Counted from the first letter of the stretch, positions 9,088-19,779 are shown. The stretch: DNA of 26,019 nucleotides from Echinostoma caproni (GCA_900618425.1 UZAN01042691.1:20414-46432); one strand, 5' to 3'. The notes: generated by a model from the letters alone, not told the origin. Translations and numbers: made by a program.

Positions 9088-10300
9088 TTATTTAACTCAA
9101 ATAAGCTCTATCTACTCAAAGATGTAATTTGGAATCGGTATCTGCAGGTCAAACAACTTGCGTCGCAAGTGACTATTTACTCTCTCACAGAAGCATAAAA
9201 ACCGGCAACCTAACGGACATTTCGCAGCACGTTCAGTTGAAACAATCTCACGCCAGATCACCCGACGGATGATCACGCAATTTTTAATTTAAAAAATACA
9301 AGGAGGATTGTTCTTCAAATTTGGTGCTAACCGAATAAGCAGAATCTAAATGTGTATCTTGCCAGTTAGTCTTTCCAGCGTTATGAGTAATATCGTCCGC
9401 AAACTTTGTTGTCACATTTTTCTCCTTGATTCCAAAAATGAAAAACCTGTTTGGTTTACGATCAAATATACTCGAACAGCAAAGTATAGAAAACCGGTCT
9501 GTTTCGATTGATTCTAAGTCCATGTGAAAACATAACCCAAACTTTCTCCAGTGAGGGATGATTAAAAATGATCTCACCTTCTGTAGAACGATAGTAGCTC
9601 GGGATGCAAAATGTGGATGTTTGTGCGTTTTCCCGCAATTCGAGGAGAACTCCCGCACGTGAACTTAAGAGCATCGGACAAGTTGTGTGCAAGTGATCAT
9701 TCTGAAGTGTCTCCTGTCCGTAGCGTGTGAAAATTTTAACACTGCCTACGCTTCCCACCAGCTCAGTTACCACAAGGCCAACCCGATAGAACTTATCTAT
9801 TCACATTCGAATCACTCATCCAAATTACAGAGGCATATGACATGCACGAGTTAGCATGTAAACTGACTGGTAGGAGAGATTTTCCTTTGAATTCACTGGA
9901 GTCCACCGAATGAACTTCTAGGGTAAACGTTTTATCATCAGCCGGGGTGACATCGTTAGTGCCTGGAAGCGGCAGTGCATTTCTCGTACTCGTTAGTTTA
10001 AATAGATTTTCCTCTCTTTGAACTACTTTTGTCTCTTGTTCTCATTGCGTTTATCCCGGTTCGTCGTTGAACTGGGGTGACCCCAATGTAATAAATGCAA
10101 TCTCTTGCCAGATAAACCAACATTACAGAATGATCAGAATTTGAAATGAGGAACAAAACTTCATGGTTCACAGAAAGAAAGATTACAGCATTAGATAAAT
10201 ATTGATTACTTCGCCCTGACTTTTAGAAAAAAGACTGCTTTGACTTAAAATACTTCTCTCTTTTCACAATCGAAAATTTGTGGCGAATGAAACTATGGAG
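9088..10300. other. Non-coding region, no gene recognised
   Basis: Two overlapping minus-strand frames (9284-9658, 124 codons; 9462-9773, 103 codons) resemble no family I recognise. The first contains TTKFADDIT (FADD at 9403-9392), which mimics an RT catalytic box but lacks the neighbouring RT motifs. No other structure was seen. Confidence 0.5.
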
Positions 10301-10966
10301 GATGTACCTTATGTAGGACGACGAGACTGCACCTTGACGTGGTCTGATGGCTTGCGTGCCTACAGATCCTGCTAGCTGTACTGGATGGCTTTTCGCAGCC
10401 GTAGATCCAATGATGCCTGAAAGTTCAACGGGCAGAGGCCAGACAAAGCTCATGCTCACAAAGCCAGCTGCTTGGACACCTCCTGGCTTCTTTCTTCTAT
10501 CCACACCCGCCCATGGAGAGATTACTCCAACAAAAAGCCATGATGAGGGGTAGTTTACCGGTCAAAAGACCCCGCTAGATGGACTTACTAGCGGGAAACC
10601 TGGGGCTTCCTGTCGACGGTGGGAGAAATCTTTGCACTTCATTAGACGGCCACCGCCCGCCCAAGCTGGTCAGCCCCTAGCCAATAAGGTGCTGTCCCGT
10701 CCACGTTCCGATTGTTTCATTGGGTGCATGAGAATAAGGGCCAATCCCGAACAGCGGGCCGATAATCAACGCACCAGCGAACAACACACTGAACCGAAAA
10801 CCGGAAGCCTTGTGTGACAGGTCTCCAGAATCTCCCACACGGGTCCTTCGGTCACGCTCCCTCGTTAGATTCACGCCCATAAGGCTCTGGTTAGGGTTCC
10901 CAAGGAAAACAACTTTCTTCTATTTGGGCTGCCGCGAAGTATATCGCGCCTTAACGTCACTCGTTT
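10301..10966. other. GC-richer block abutting the gap, possible retroelement 5' region
   Basis: Base composition becomes clearly more GC-rich than the flanks from about 10310 to the gap. Short open frames lie on both strands (minus 10223-10504, 93 codons; plus 10347-10553, 10632-10817 and 10810 into the gap). None matches a domain I know. The compact GC-rich character, with open frames and an adjacent unresolved gap, suggests the edge of a multicopy element such as a LINE 5' region, but this is inference only. Confidence 0.3.
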
Positions 10967-10978
10967 GGGGGGGGGGGG
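10967..10978. repeat. G12 homopolymer at the gap edge
   Basis: Twelve G residues end two bases before the run of N. Homopolymers of this kind commonly stop sequence assembly. Confidence 0.9.
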
Positions 10979-10980
10979 AA

Positions 10981-11612
10981 NNNNNNNNNNNNNNNNNNNN
11001 NNNNNNNNNNNNNNNNNNNNNNNNNNNNNNNNNNNNNNNNNNNNNNNNNNNNNNNNNNNNNNNNNNNNNNNNNNNNNNNNNNNNNNNNNNNNNNNNNNNN
11101 NNNNNNNNNNNNNNNNNNNNNNNNNNNNNNNNNNNNNNNNNNNNNNNNNNNNNNNNNNNNNNNNNNNNNNNNNNNNNNNNNNNNNNNNNNNNNNNNNNNN
11201 NNNNNNNNNNNNNNNNNNNNNNNNNNNNNNNNNNNNNNNNNNNNNNNNNNNNNNNNNNNNNNNNNNNNNNNNNNNNNNNNNNNNNNNNNNNNNNNNNNNN
11301 NNNNNNNNNNNNNNNNNNNNNNNNNNNNNNNNNNNNNNNNNNNNNNNNNNNNNNNNNNNNNNNNNNNNNNNNNNNNNNNNNNNNNNNNNNNNNNNNNNNN
11401 NNNNNNNNNNNNNNNNNNNNNNNNNNNNNNNNNNNNNNNNNNNNNNNNNNNNNNNNNNNNNNNNNNNNNNNNNNNNNNNNNNNNNNNNNNNNNNNNNNNN
11501 NNNNNNNNNNNNNNNNNNNNNNNNNNNNNNNNNNNNNNNNNNNNNNNNNNNNNNNNNNNNNNNNNNNNNNNNNNNNNNNNNNNNNNNNNNNNNNNNNNNN
11601 NNNNNNNNNNNN
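10981..11612. other. Assembly gap (632 N)
   Basis: Every base is N. Open frames that appear to cross this region are artefacts. The true length of missing sequence may differ from 632. Confidence 0.99.
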
Positions 11613-11849
11613 ATTAAGCCAATTACCATGTGCATGACGTGTTCACTGTTTTCCACAGCGCTAATTCTTCCACCAGGAGCTTCAGTGTATTCGGTTGTGA
11701 TTGGGAAACAATAACTTTGCTAATAGGAGGACGACTGGTTCGACCAGAAGGTTTGCGCATGTGGCAGACGTGGATTGGAGACAGTGCGGTGTCCCTATCA
11801 ATATGAATAGAGAATTAAAATCCTGCAGTTGAACACTCCTACCTCACTG
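11613..11849. other. Short stretch between the gap and LINE L2
   Basis: No motif was recognised. It may be the more degraded upstream part of L2, whose 5' limit I could not fix and which could extend into the gap. Confidence 0.4.
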
Positions 11850-12726
11850 AATCTCCCGTCTGCATTAATGGAGCAATCTTTGTAATGGTAAATCTTCCTC
11901 TCTGCTAGAGGTTAACTCTGGGGTTTTTCAGAGTGCCATTTTATGTTTCTTTTTTTTCGCTGTAGAGAAGTTCCCAGCCCTCCCAACTTTATCGCGTGCA
12001 AGTATGCTGATGACGTAGTGACGTAGTTGTTCCCCAATTGATCCTGACTGTTTCTGTCAACTTCAAGTTTGTCTAAATAAAGATTTTAATTGATCGACTC
12101 CCCGATCTTTAGTACTTAATGTAGATAAATGTCTAGATGTTTCTTTTAGCCTTAAAACAGGTACGCACTATCAAACTATTTTGAGTAATGAACCTGAAAT
12201 TTCTGTTAATGGTAATATCATCCCGAAAGCTAGCCCTGTTAAATATCTTGGAGGCAATTTGTCACATAATCTTTCTTGGTCCAAACATGTTGAGAACAAT
12301 AACGTTGGTGTTCGTAGGCCACCTGTCTACACTTTTGGGCTTAAAAAGCTCGGAGTTCCCCTAAATGTAAATCTTTCACATTGGGTATGCTGTCCCCCAG
12401 TATATTTTCCTGGTCTAAAGGAGAAAGACTTTATTCTCTTTTCCAAATCTCTTAAACTTCTTTCTTGTTGCAGCGGCATTTCAAAGACCGTTTTGGTTGA
12501 CTTAATTGTGAGCAATCATTTTGATTCATGTGATAGATTTAGCTGCCATTTACTGTCAAATGAAGAACACTACCGGCATGCCCATCTCAATAGTTCGGTG
12601 TCTCAACCGAGTACGCGTTCCAACTTTAGGATTCTTTATGTACGCACCACATATAAAAAGAGCATCGTCTCTTATTTTGCTCGTATCTTGATCAACCGAG
12701 AAAATATTATTATTATTATTATTATA
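11850..12726 (+). mobile_element. L2: CR1-like LINE remnant with (ATT)n tail
   Basis: The plus strand shows NGKSSSLLEVNSGVFQSAIL (the SGVPQGS box, altered), then FIACKYADDVV with the YADD catalytic box at 12003-12014, then a TGA where a Trp is expected near 12090. After SLVLNVDKC an open frame continues through 12181-12729, with SPVKYLGGNLSHNLSW (KYLG at 12241-12252) and CPPVYFPGLKEKDF. The frame ends IVSYFARILINREN and runs straight into ATT repeats. The C-terminal order matches L1 (FPGLL..DF, SC, then Y.AR.L.N), so both belong to one LINE type. Stops and frameshifts in the 5' half make it a dead, 5'-truncated copy. Confidence 0.85.
12706..12726 (+). repeat. (ATT)n, 3' tail of LINE L2
   Basis: Six ATT units and a short AT extension directly follow the last conserved LINE residues, leaving essentially no 3' UTR. 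The position identifies it as the element's terminal repeat. Confidence 0.85.
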
Positions 12727-13239
12727 TAATCATCTGTCACATTAGGATTTTATCACATCCATTTGTTTTTCATTTAGTAAATGTATATTCTTCGTTTTCC
12801 AATGTTTAACGTTTTCCTCACTGTAACTTGTCGAAAGCTCCGAAAATTCATCCTCTGGTGTATAGAGCTTTACTTGACTTGACATTTATCATTCTCTATG
12901 GCCATAACGTTTGTCGCATTCAAACAAGGATAGACGTGAACGGAAACCAATCAAGGATTGTCCATCAAAATTGCAGAAACTTCTATCACATCAGCACTGA
13001 ACAATAGTGTTTCCATTGAAACGAATCTGAATCCTCGGTTTATCATTTGCTTTTTACTCACAAATGGGAATGCAACTTGCCAGCCAAAAAAATAGGCACA
13101 AATCCATGTTGTAAGTAGTTTCTCTTTGTTTTTCTACATGTCACTTGTTCGGACCTCAATCACCGAATAAAACCAGGTTGTTATTCTACCTCTCCCTGAC
13201 GTGACATCCTTTTGTCCATGCTGAAAAGTAACCTAGACA
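12727..13239. other. Non-coding region, no gene recognised
   Basis: No open frame of note and no transposon motif was seen. Confidence 0.55.
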
Positions 13240-13512
13240 GTGACCGGTTCGATTTGTGCCACCAAGTACCACCAAATGGCACTTTTTTCAAAGTTTTTTC
13301 GCCAGCCAACCTGCCTGCCAGGCGCTATTGTTCTTAACAATCCTCAACTACAAACACATGCACATACTCCTCTCTCTCTTTCGCTCTGTGCTTGTGGCCC
13401 CTTTAGTCTCGATTTTCACTGAAGCCAAAATTTACTCCCTTAGAGTGAGAAAAAAGTCAGGACTAAATCAATGTGCGGTGTTGTTCCCCACAGTATTTTT
13501 GGCGTTTTCTCC

Positions 13513-13548
13513 ATTGCACACGTACAGCCACACACATACATACACAAC
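13513..13548. repeat. CA-rich imperfect microsatellite
   Basis: CACACG, CACACATACATACACA and similar units, interrupted. Confidence 0.7.
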
Positions 13549-13879
13549 GGGGACGGAACATTTGATTGGTCTGGGATCGGAACGTGTGCAAAATCTCCGA
13601 TCCGCAAGGTTTGTATGCATCGGATCTCAATACGTTCGTTCACTTCAGCTCCCCGTATTTTTGTCCACAGTTTCATTCTTCACGTTTACCGGGACAAGCA
13701 AAGAAACCAGCCGCGAAGAGAATTATTTGTTCGCAAGCATTCGCCCTCACACATCCATTTATCACCAGACTCTAAGTGGCCTTCGATTTCGAACTATCTA
13801 TCCGTGGCTCATACACCACGATACTATTGGAACCACGGGTGCGGCAACAATGTACACACGCTTGTCCATTACCCTTCGT

Positions 13880-13923
13880 GTATGTGCGTGCGTCTCTCTG
13901 TGCGTCTGTGTGCGTGTGTGCGG
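13880..13923. repeat. TG-rich imperfect microsatellite
   Basis: TGTGCG, TGCGTG and TGTGTG units, interrupted by a CTCTCTG segment. Confidence 0.7.
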
Positions 13924-14147
13924 GCGGACGCACGATTACACGGTGTGGAAACGCAGCACACACGCAAGCATCATGTGTTATAACTTTTTTCTTTCTTTCA
14001 AGATTAAGCCCCACCGTCTATCAGAACGGGGTTTGTTGTCGAATGTCAACTCTCGTCCGAATTCTAGGTGTGGACGACAATCGGTTTTGGTCAAACAAGA
14101 AGCAAGCATACGCTGAGCGCGGACAAATATCGGGATTATTTCATTGA

Positions 14148-14789
14148 AGATAGAGCTGAAGAATGTAGGAAACTCGTTAATGTATGCTGTAGACCATTGG
14201 CAATCCGGGGTTAACAAAAGCAACACCACAAAACTTGCGCACTAGTGATGATAATAGTTTCTTTGTGTTTCTTTGTGATTGATCGTTTAGTACGGCTCTA
14301 CTGGATAAAGTTAGAAGTACGATCTAGTTGTTTCGTTAAATCCGTTGTTATGGAAATACAGAAAACACACAATGGTTTGATACGTCTTTCGCGGCGGTAC
14401 CAGTTGTTGCTAATTTTTCGGTTGAACACCGTGAGTTTTCACTGAATGTGGTCTATTTTAGGGTAGGGTAGTTGATGAAACAATGGGGCTCACCTAGATT
14501 CTGAAATTGAGGAGAGTGAGAGTGAGAGAGAGGGAAAATATTGTACGATATTCCAATCCGGATATATAGAAGCATTCAGATGTTTGATCAATTTTGGCTT
14601 AGGAAAGCAAGAAGCTTTCCACTCTACTGTCAACATGTGGAAGATACTTTTGGAAGTCAAAGCCATATAGATCCACTCATAAATGCCTTCAATAATGCTC
14701 ACACCGCCATCGGGTTTACGACCAAATTGGAGCTGGGAGACAATTTTCATTTCTAATATGTAAAATAATTAAGTGCCATGGAAGCTTGA
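14148..14789. other. Non-coding region, no gene recognised
   Basis: Only short frames (up to 86 codons, minus 14490-14750) and a GA-rich tract at about 14510-14536. The last part may hold the unrecognisable upstream end of PLE-B. Confidence 0.5.
14510..14536. repeat. GA-rich microsatellite
   Basis: Interrupted GAGAGTGAGAGTGAGAGAGAGG-like tract. Confidence 0.7.
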
Positions 14790-15440
14790 TAAAACGCTCC
14801 GTTTAGTGCAAACAAAATTGTACTGGAAAACACTCTAATGTTATCAGCTTTGTGCTTCTGAAGCTCACGAGAAGTTCAGGTCAAACCTTTGTGTAGCCAG
14901 CAATCAGGATTTGTTTCACGAGACTGTTTACCTCAGGAACTGGAAGGTATAATGCAGAAACCTATTGACAACGGCTATCCGAAACGATTCGTTCTGGAGA
15001 ATTTGATAGTACGGCCTCAGAGAGCACCACTGACAACGGTTACAGGANCTCCTCACAAAACTTACTTTTAAAGGAGACTATAAGGTTTAGTTACTGAGAC
15101 ACTGACAAGAAAAGGACATCGCTCTTACTTTCCCTGTTTCAATGCTATACACTCAATTCACAAGCCGTAAATCTTAACGATACATCACTAACCCTGATCT
15201 CATCTATGATCGTTTACCACATTCTTTGCTCATGATTGGCAAGCCATGTAGGAAGAATGATCAGGCCATTGTTGCAAAGAATCAAAGAGCACAAGCCGGC
15301 GTAACTGATTAAGGGCCCAAGGAAAACGATTACAAGTGCAGTGATAGAACACCTTGCACAGGTTTTATTACACGCAAAGCGAGTTTTAGTAAGAGGTTAA
15401 CCCCATAATCGTGATTTCTGTAGGTTGTATTGATCATATG
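14790..15440 (+). mobile_element. PLE-B: degenerate Penelope-like RT C-terminus plus GIY-YIG endonuclease
   Basis: Motifs on the plus strand, in PLE order: DKTLRLVQTKLYW, then TGKHSNVISF (equivalent of WNGQYMHFRSF in PLE-A). Next come AIRIC, CLPQELEGI and NGYPKRFV (NGYP at 14970-14981), then FKGD (15067-15078). The endonuclease follows: VYHILC, SHVGRMIRPLLQRIKEHKPA (HVGR at 15245-15256), a stop, then ITSAVIEHL. At least six stops and several frameshifts interrupt it, and one ambiguous base lies at 15048. The HVGR and ITSAV..HL pattern is closer to PLE-A than to PLE-C. It is much more decayed than PLE-A, which suggests an older insertion. The palm-domain RT core is missing. Confidence 0.8.
15245..15410 (+). 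pseudogene. PLE-B GIY-YIG endonuclease domain
   Basis: This is a single reading frame broken by stops. HVGR is followed by the RxxxLLQRIKEH pattern, so the conserved Arg and the EH pair (15287-15292) are kept. ITSAVIEHLAQ follows the stop after KPA. The expected Trp after KPA is the position of a TAA. The C-terminal tail seen in PLE-A (EISEQVIIGDQL) was not found, so the 3' end is lost or unrecognisable. Confidence 0.75.
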
Positions 15441-16559
15441 TGGTGCGAGAGAAGACCGGCAACCCAACTCTGGGACTTGGAGTGATAAACCACATAAGGC
15501 CTCAATAGTTTGAACGTGGTGGTCAGCCGGGCCATCAAGCAAACGAAGACGCATCCAAGATGATCTACAAAGCAAAGCCATCCAAGGCTGTTGGTTAATG
15601 ACACATTCAGTCGAGGCGGTGATTATCCGCCCACACAGTTCATCCCTTTGATCTCAAAGAACAATTCGTTCAGTCACTTCGCTTACTCTGGCCTCAACTT
15701 GACCCAGCAGACCGAAAAGAGCATGACTTTTAGCGTAACCGAGGGCCGCAGACCGGAAACGGAACACCTTACTGAATCCATCGAATGTGAACATTTCCAA
15801 ACCACACAACAATAACAACAACAACAAAAACTCTGCCTTTTCATTTCCAAACCACGTATCATAAAATTGCAATCAACCAATCGTATTTATTACATCAGAC
15901 CATTGGTTTAGTCTAATAACTGATATGTAACTGTATCAGCCCGAGGAAGAATTTATCGAGGACGAACGTTATTCGCTACGACGTTTTCTTAATGCGAATT
16001 TTCTTTAAATGGTACCCGAAATAAGCGTGAAGGAGATATATATCCGAAAATCGGTTTCATCAATCTGTAAGATAGATCAATTTCTAAATTCAGTTCTCAT
16101 TTGGTTGGAAATATTCGGTTTTAATGACAAAGACAGAAAGAAGTAGGTTTGGACTGTACCGTGACACGCTTGTGAAAACCCCAAGGGCAAGAGGATATTC
16201 ATAGAGAATCGCTTACTATCAACATACACGGTGTCCAAGTAGACAAAGAATTTGGGATGGCGTGGAATTCTGCGTGGCTTCATCTATTTCCGGATAGGTT
16301 ACTGATGTTACACATAATAGTGGTTTGAAAGGGAAAGAAACATCAATCAGTTTATAGTAGGTTCAATCAAAAGGTTCGCACTGCATGACCGTGGATTCCT
16401 TGTGGCTGTTCGACTAACGAGGCTAGGTCACGTAACGGTCAGCACCAACTGAATTTCAGTGGGTTCAGCCGTTTCGTTGATGATTTTTCATGCCACTCTG
16501 TGCTCCACCCCCCAAAATCCGGTAGGCTAAACGGCAATGCTTGGGACAGAAAGGGCTGG
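15441..16559. other. Spacer between PLE-B and PLE-C
   Basis: Short frames only (83 codons, minus 15330-15581, overlaps PLE-B and is a shadow; 74 codons, plus 15591-15815, unrecognised). A CAA-rich tract lies at 15806-15826. Part of 15440-16000 could be the PLE-B 3' UTR, but no shared sequence with the PLE-A 3' end was seen. Confidence 0.5.
15806..15826. repeat. CAA-rich microsatellite
   Basis: Interrupted ACAACAATAACAACAACAAC tract. Confidence 0.8.
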
Positions 16560-17090
16560 GCAAAACGTTTCACATTTTTTTCTAAGTCTACTCTACAAAC
16601 AAATATACCAGGCGATCTTGAACTGATATTTTGTAGGTTTTAAGATTTCTCCGGATATCCCCGGGAATTTCGAGGTTGAGTACGGCAATAACCTCAGAGA
16701 CTGGATACCAAACAGAGGCGTTCTAATCATCGCATTACCGCCTAATGATGATCAAAATGAGAAACTAACGCCTATTGAAACAAGCCCTTTTGTTGACGGA
16801 GAACGCTGCTTCACTAATTATTCTACATGAGAACAGACAAACGATTATTGAATCCAACTCGGACAAAGTGAACTACCAGGTTATCTCCTGGTGTATTTGC
16901 CTATTTCAATACACCTGCAGTAGAAAGTACATCGGAAGAACTAAGAGCATTTTGACCACTAGGATCTCAGAACACGTCCCGAAGAATTTTGCGCTCAATG
17001 GCGCAATGATTCCTCTCAGCTTAATCGCCCACCTTTATGCTGCACTGGAACCCTTGCATCCACCCGAAGCAAGCATTCCGGGTATTAAGC
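16560..17090 (+). mobile_element. PLE-C: Penelope-like RT C-terminus plus GIY-YIG endonuclease
   Basis: The weak upstream part reads GDLELIF, then GYPREF (the NGYP region), then ALPPNDDQNEKL (the LPFKGD region). From 16775 an open frame gives LKQALLLTENAASL, then NSDKVNYQVISWCICLFQYTC, then SRKYIGRTKSILTTRISEHVPKNF (YIGR at 16928-16939). This is a GIY-YIG core with the Cys pair before it and the YIGRT, R and EH residues kept. A frameshift follows: the PLE motif QAFRVL appears in another frame at 17070-17087 before a TAG. YIGRT, against HVGR in A and B, suggests a separate PLE lineage. The open frame formally continues to 17281, but past about 17045 it is out of the element's frame. Confidence 0.82.
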
Positions 17091-19069
17091 CAATAGAAAA
17101 TTGGGCGGTTGTAACGGTTAGCTTCCGTTCGACCCCACAAACCAGACCCTTGCAATCTGCTACGAGACTGTGTGGTCAGCTTCACCCTGCCACGGTAGGG
17201 CTGACACCGTGGTTCCGATCGATTTACTTGTTCTCCCATCCTTTCCATTTGTTCAACCCGAGTGGGTCTGGTAATCTATAACCTTTGCATTGGCTTTATC
17301 TTGTAGAATGCCTTTGGGGCTTAAGGATTTTTCATTGCCCTGATCGAAACAGTTGAATTCAACCTGCTGTCTATTATCATTCTTTTGTTCAAGGTCTTGT
17401 GTAATTCTTCAGAGCAACTGTATGAATGTAATAACCCTGGGTGAAGCAAGTGGAGATGTTTGGTCTAAAGCCGACTTCATCAGTTCTTGCAAATAGTTTA
17501 AAAGCTAGCCTAATGAATTCCATTGAGTCTATGGTAAAAATGAAAAGAATGTCAATTAATCTTCTTCAGCAAGTTATATTTTTGGTTTAGAAAATCGTGC
17601 ATGTGTCTGCAGAGCTCATTTGTCCAGCTTCGACAGAAATCACCTAACTCACCCCATCCCCCTTAAAAAACGGTAAATCTAATGCAAAAATATAATCAAC
17701 AAAACGATAATAGATATTATTTTTTCATAATTCATTAGTGAATAGATAGGTTCTTGGTAATAAAGCAACCGATCGCGGTAGAATGACAAGGCATTAATTA
17801 AATTGTAGCGTGGTTGAAATAGCTCGGTGATTTCGGGATACGATGATTCGAAAAATGATATCCAAGTTAACACATTGCATACAAGTAAATTTGGATGGAC
17901 TTTCGAATAGGTTTATGGACACTAAAAATCAGATCGGGAAGAACAGTGGGGAAGCAAATAGTGTTTAGGGTAAGAGATAATCACGTACTAACTCGCAGTT
18001 AATTAGCAACTACGTGTTCGTAGTCCCGATGAGCTCTATTCAGAGCGAATCTCGAGTCTAGAGCTTCCGATTGACTGGATGAACTGAGGACTATGCGGGA
18101 AGGAGAAGTTCCAAGGATAGTCAATTCAAATCAACATGATAAGTTGAAGATTTGCTAAAGATTCCAGGAATGAAATCAAAAGAAATCTACCAGCTTAATT
18201 TAAGTTAGACATGTAGCATTATCTGCGGGCTAAGTAAGATAAATCTATGGCTAACACAATACTGTGAGTCCTGACTAATAATTAGCGGATTAATGAAGAC
18301 GGCAGCAGAGCCTTGTTTGTCCGATTGCAACAGTCACGTAACACAGAAAAAGGAAATTCAATGATTTCAAGCCAGTCGGTTCTCATCAGGTTAATCAACA
18401 GTGACACATAAATCTGATAAATTGATGGAACACAAACATGCTCAGCAGATCTGCATGTATGAGCGCAAGAATGATGAGATCCGGTATCATCCGGGAAGTG
18501 GTCGTAGATAAAATGACCGTTTTCAAGAAAAATATGAGTCGAGTGCAAACATACTGATGACCACGGAACAAAGAAAGTGACTGACATTATCGTATGCAAA
18601 TTTGATGGTTTGAAACGTTTCTTTATGCATTTGAGAGACCGCGAGAAATCAAGTGTCAATGTGAATGCTTCCCGTAGTACAACCGTTTCGTGTTTGACAG
18701 CTGTTTAACAATTTAATAAATCCCGAAGGTCATTGTGATCGTCTCCTGTCAGAATGCGGGAATCAAACGTGTACCATGGAAAGATTGGGTCTTGATTATG
18801 CAATCAAGACCCCTATCAGATGCAAATTATATTGTGCGCGTTTGCATGCCCTCAAAAAATATCACAAAACTCTAAACGTGAGCGAGGCTTCCCCTCATGT
18901 GTAGATCAACATCAAAAGAACGATACGTGTAGATTTTGTTCTCGCCTTCTCGCCGTATAACCTTGGTAACAGTGCTTTCCCTGGAACGTGAGTGAAATGG
19001 CAACAACCGGGTAATGGAAAAATATGGAGTTTTTATTGGCCACAAAGAGGTGATAGAAATCCTCCAGTT
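17091..19069. other. Non-coding region, no gene recognised
   Basis: A 125-codon minus frame at 18282-18659 is the longest here and resembles nothing I know; a splice context was not evident. A small hairpin around 17190-17212 (7-bp arms) and a perfect hairpin at 18787-18812 are present. The rest shows no transposon motif. Confidence 0.5.
18787..18812. repeat. Perfect 11-bp inverted repeat with 4-nt loop
   Basis: GGGTCTTGATT and AATCAAGACCC flank ATGC, giving a 26-nt perfect hairpin. No U-rich tract follows, so it is not a simple RNA polymerase III or bacterial-type terminator. Confidence 0.85.
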
Positions 19070-19779
19070 CGAGATGTTCTGCGTAAGCTACAAAACAACT
19101 GCGTGATTTTCAACACTGTATCACAAAGTTGCTTCTTCGATTAGATTTAACGTCTCCAAATAAAAGGTGATTTCGATATGCCACCATGGTCGGTTTCCTT
19201 ATTTCTTCGGAACCAAACGACTGCCGCATGCATCAATAGAGAAGGACTTGGGTGTTATAGTCCATAGAGACCTTAGCTCTTCATTAACTATTCCAGGGCG
19301 TCATCATTAGCACTCAAACATTTCAGTCTACTTAAACGTGTCTTGGGTCGTTTTGAACCACCTTTATTAACACGTCTGCTATTAGCTTACGTCCGGCCGC
19401 ATATTGAGTATGTCATCCAAACTTGGAATCCGTGTTTAGAACCTGATTGTAAGATTTTGAGGCGTCCACAAAGGCTCACCACGCAGATGGTTACAGGATT
19501 ATATTATGATTTCTACATGGGAAGACTGTAATCATTGAGTCTATACTCTGCTCAGTATCGTCAGATTCGAGGAGATTTAATTATGTGTACCAAATATTAC
19601 ACAACCCAAACCACCCATTTCACCCAGTTTTGATGTTGTCCTCAAAATTCCATTTAAGTTACTACTCCAAAAAATCTCGACGTCATTCCTTCGTCGTCAG
19701 AGTGTGCAGCGTCTGGAATTCCTTAATCATATCATGTTCTTTGTGCCACGACGATTGGTTATTTCAAGTTAAAACTTGA
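19070..19779 (+). mobile_element. L3: CR1/L2-like LINE remnant, RT C-terminal region
   Basis: Upstream blocks read DVLRKLQNNCVIFN and FNVSK (usually followed by Cys, here a stop), then EKDLGVIVHRDL from 19239. After a frameshift comes ALKHFSLLKRVLGRF, then LLLAYVRPHIEYVIQTWNP, the hallmark VRPHLEY..Q.W.P of CR1/L2-type LINEs. RPQRLTTQMVTGLY and, past one in-frame TAA, LYSAQYRQIRGDLI follow. After a second frameshift, the block ending RVCSVWNSL, then FQVKT and TGA at 19777-19779, closes the frame. The catalytic YADD region is not recognisable, so the copy is truncated and dead. Its C-terminal pattern differs from L1 and L2, so it represents a second LINE type. No clear terminal repeat follows. 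Confidence 0.82.

Larger units (their letters stand above)
13240..14147 (+). other. Region of overlapping open frames with CA/TG-rich tracts
   Basis: The longest gap-free open frame of the window lies here (13256-14116, 286 codons). Two others on the same strand overlap it (13471-13983, 170 codons; 13776-14147, 123 codons), and 78-83-codon frames lie on the minus strand. Having several frames open together points to a low stop-codon density caused by composition, not to selection on one protein. The 286-codon product contains simple-repeat translations (Thr/His/Tyr-rich near residue 90, Cys/Val-rich near residue 212) and no domain I know. CG dinucleotides look more frequent than in the flanks. 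A promoter or 5' UTR of an unseen gene is possible; coding is unlikely. Confidence 0.35.

Noticed and set aside
9392..9403. FADD within TTKFADDIT on the minus strand, like an RT catalytic box
   Set aside because: No SGVPQG-type box, motif A or downstream KYLG-like region in any nearby frame; the rest of the 124-codon frame is unlike RT. Probably coincidence.
10810..11714. Long open frames spanning the N run (249-275 codons)
   Set aside because: They are open only because N cannot encode a stop.
13256..14116. 286-codon open frame as a protein gene
   Set aside because: Other frames are open over the same bases, the product includes translated CA/TG repeats, and no domain is recognisable.
18330..18400. 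Hammerhead-ribozyme-like CTGATGAG ... GAAA order on the minus strand
   Set aside because: Stem II would be four pairs with a bulge and I could not form stems I and III. PLEs are known to carry hammerheads, so the core was looked for near all CTGATGA sites, without success.
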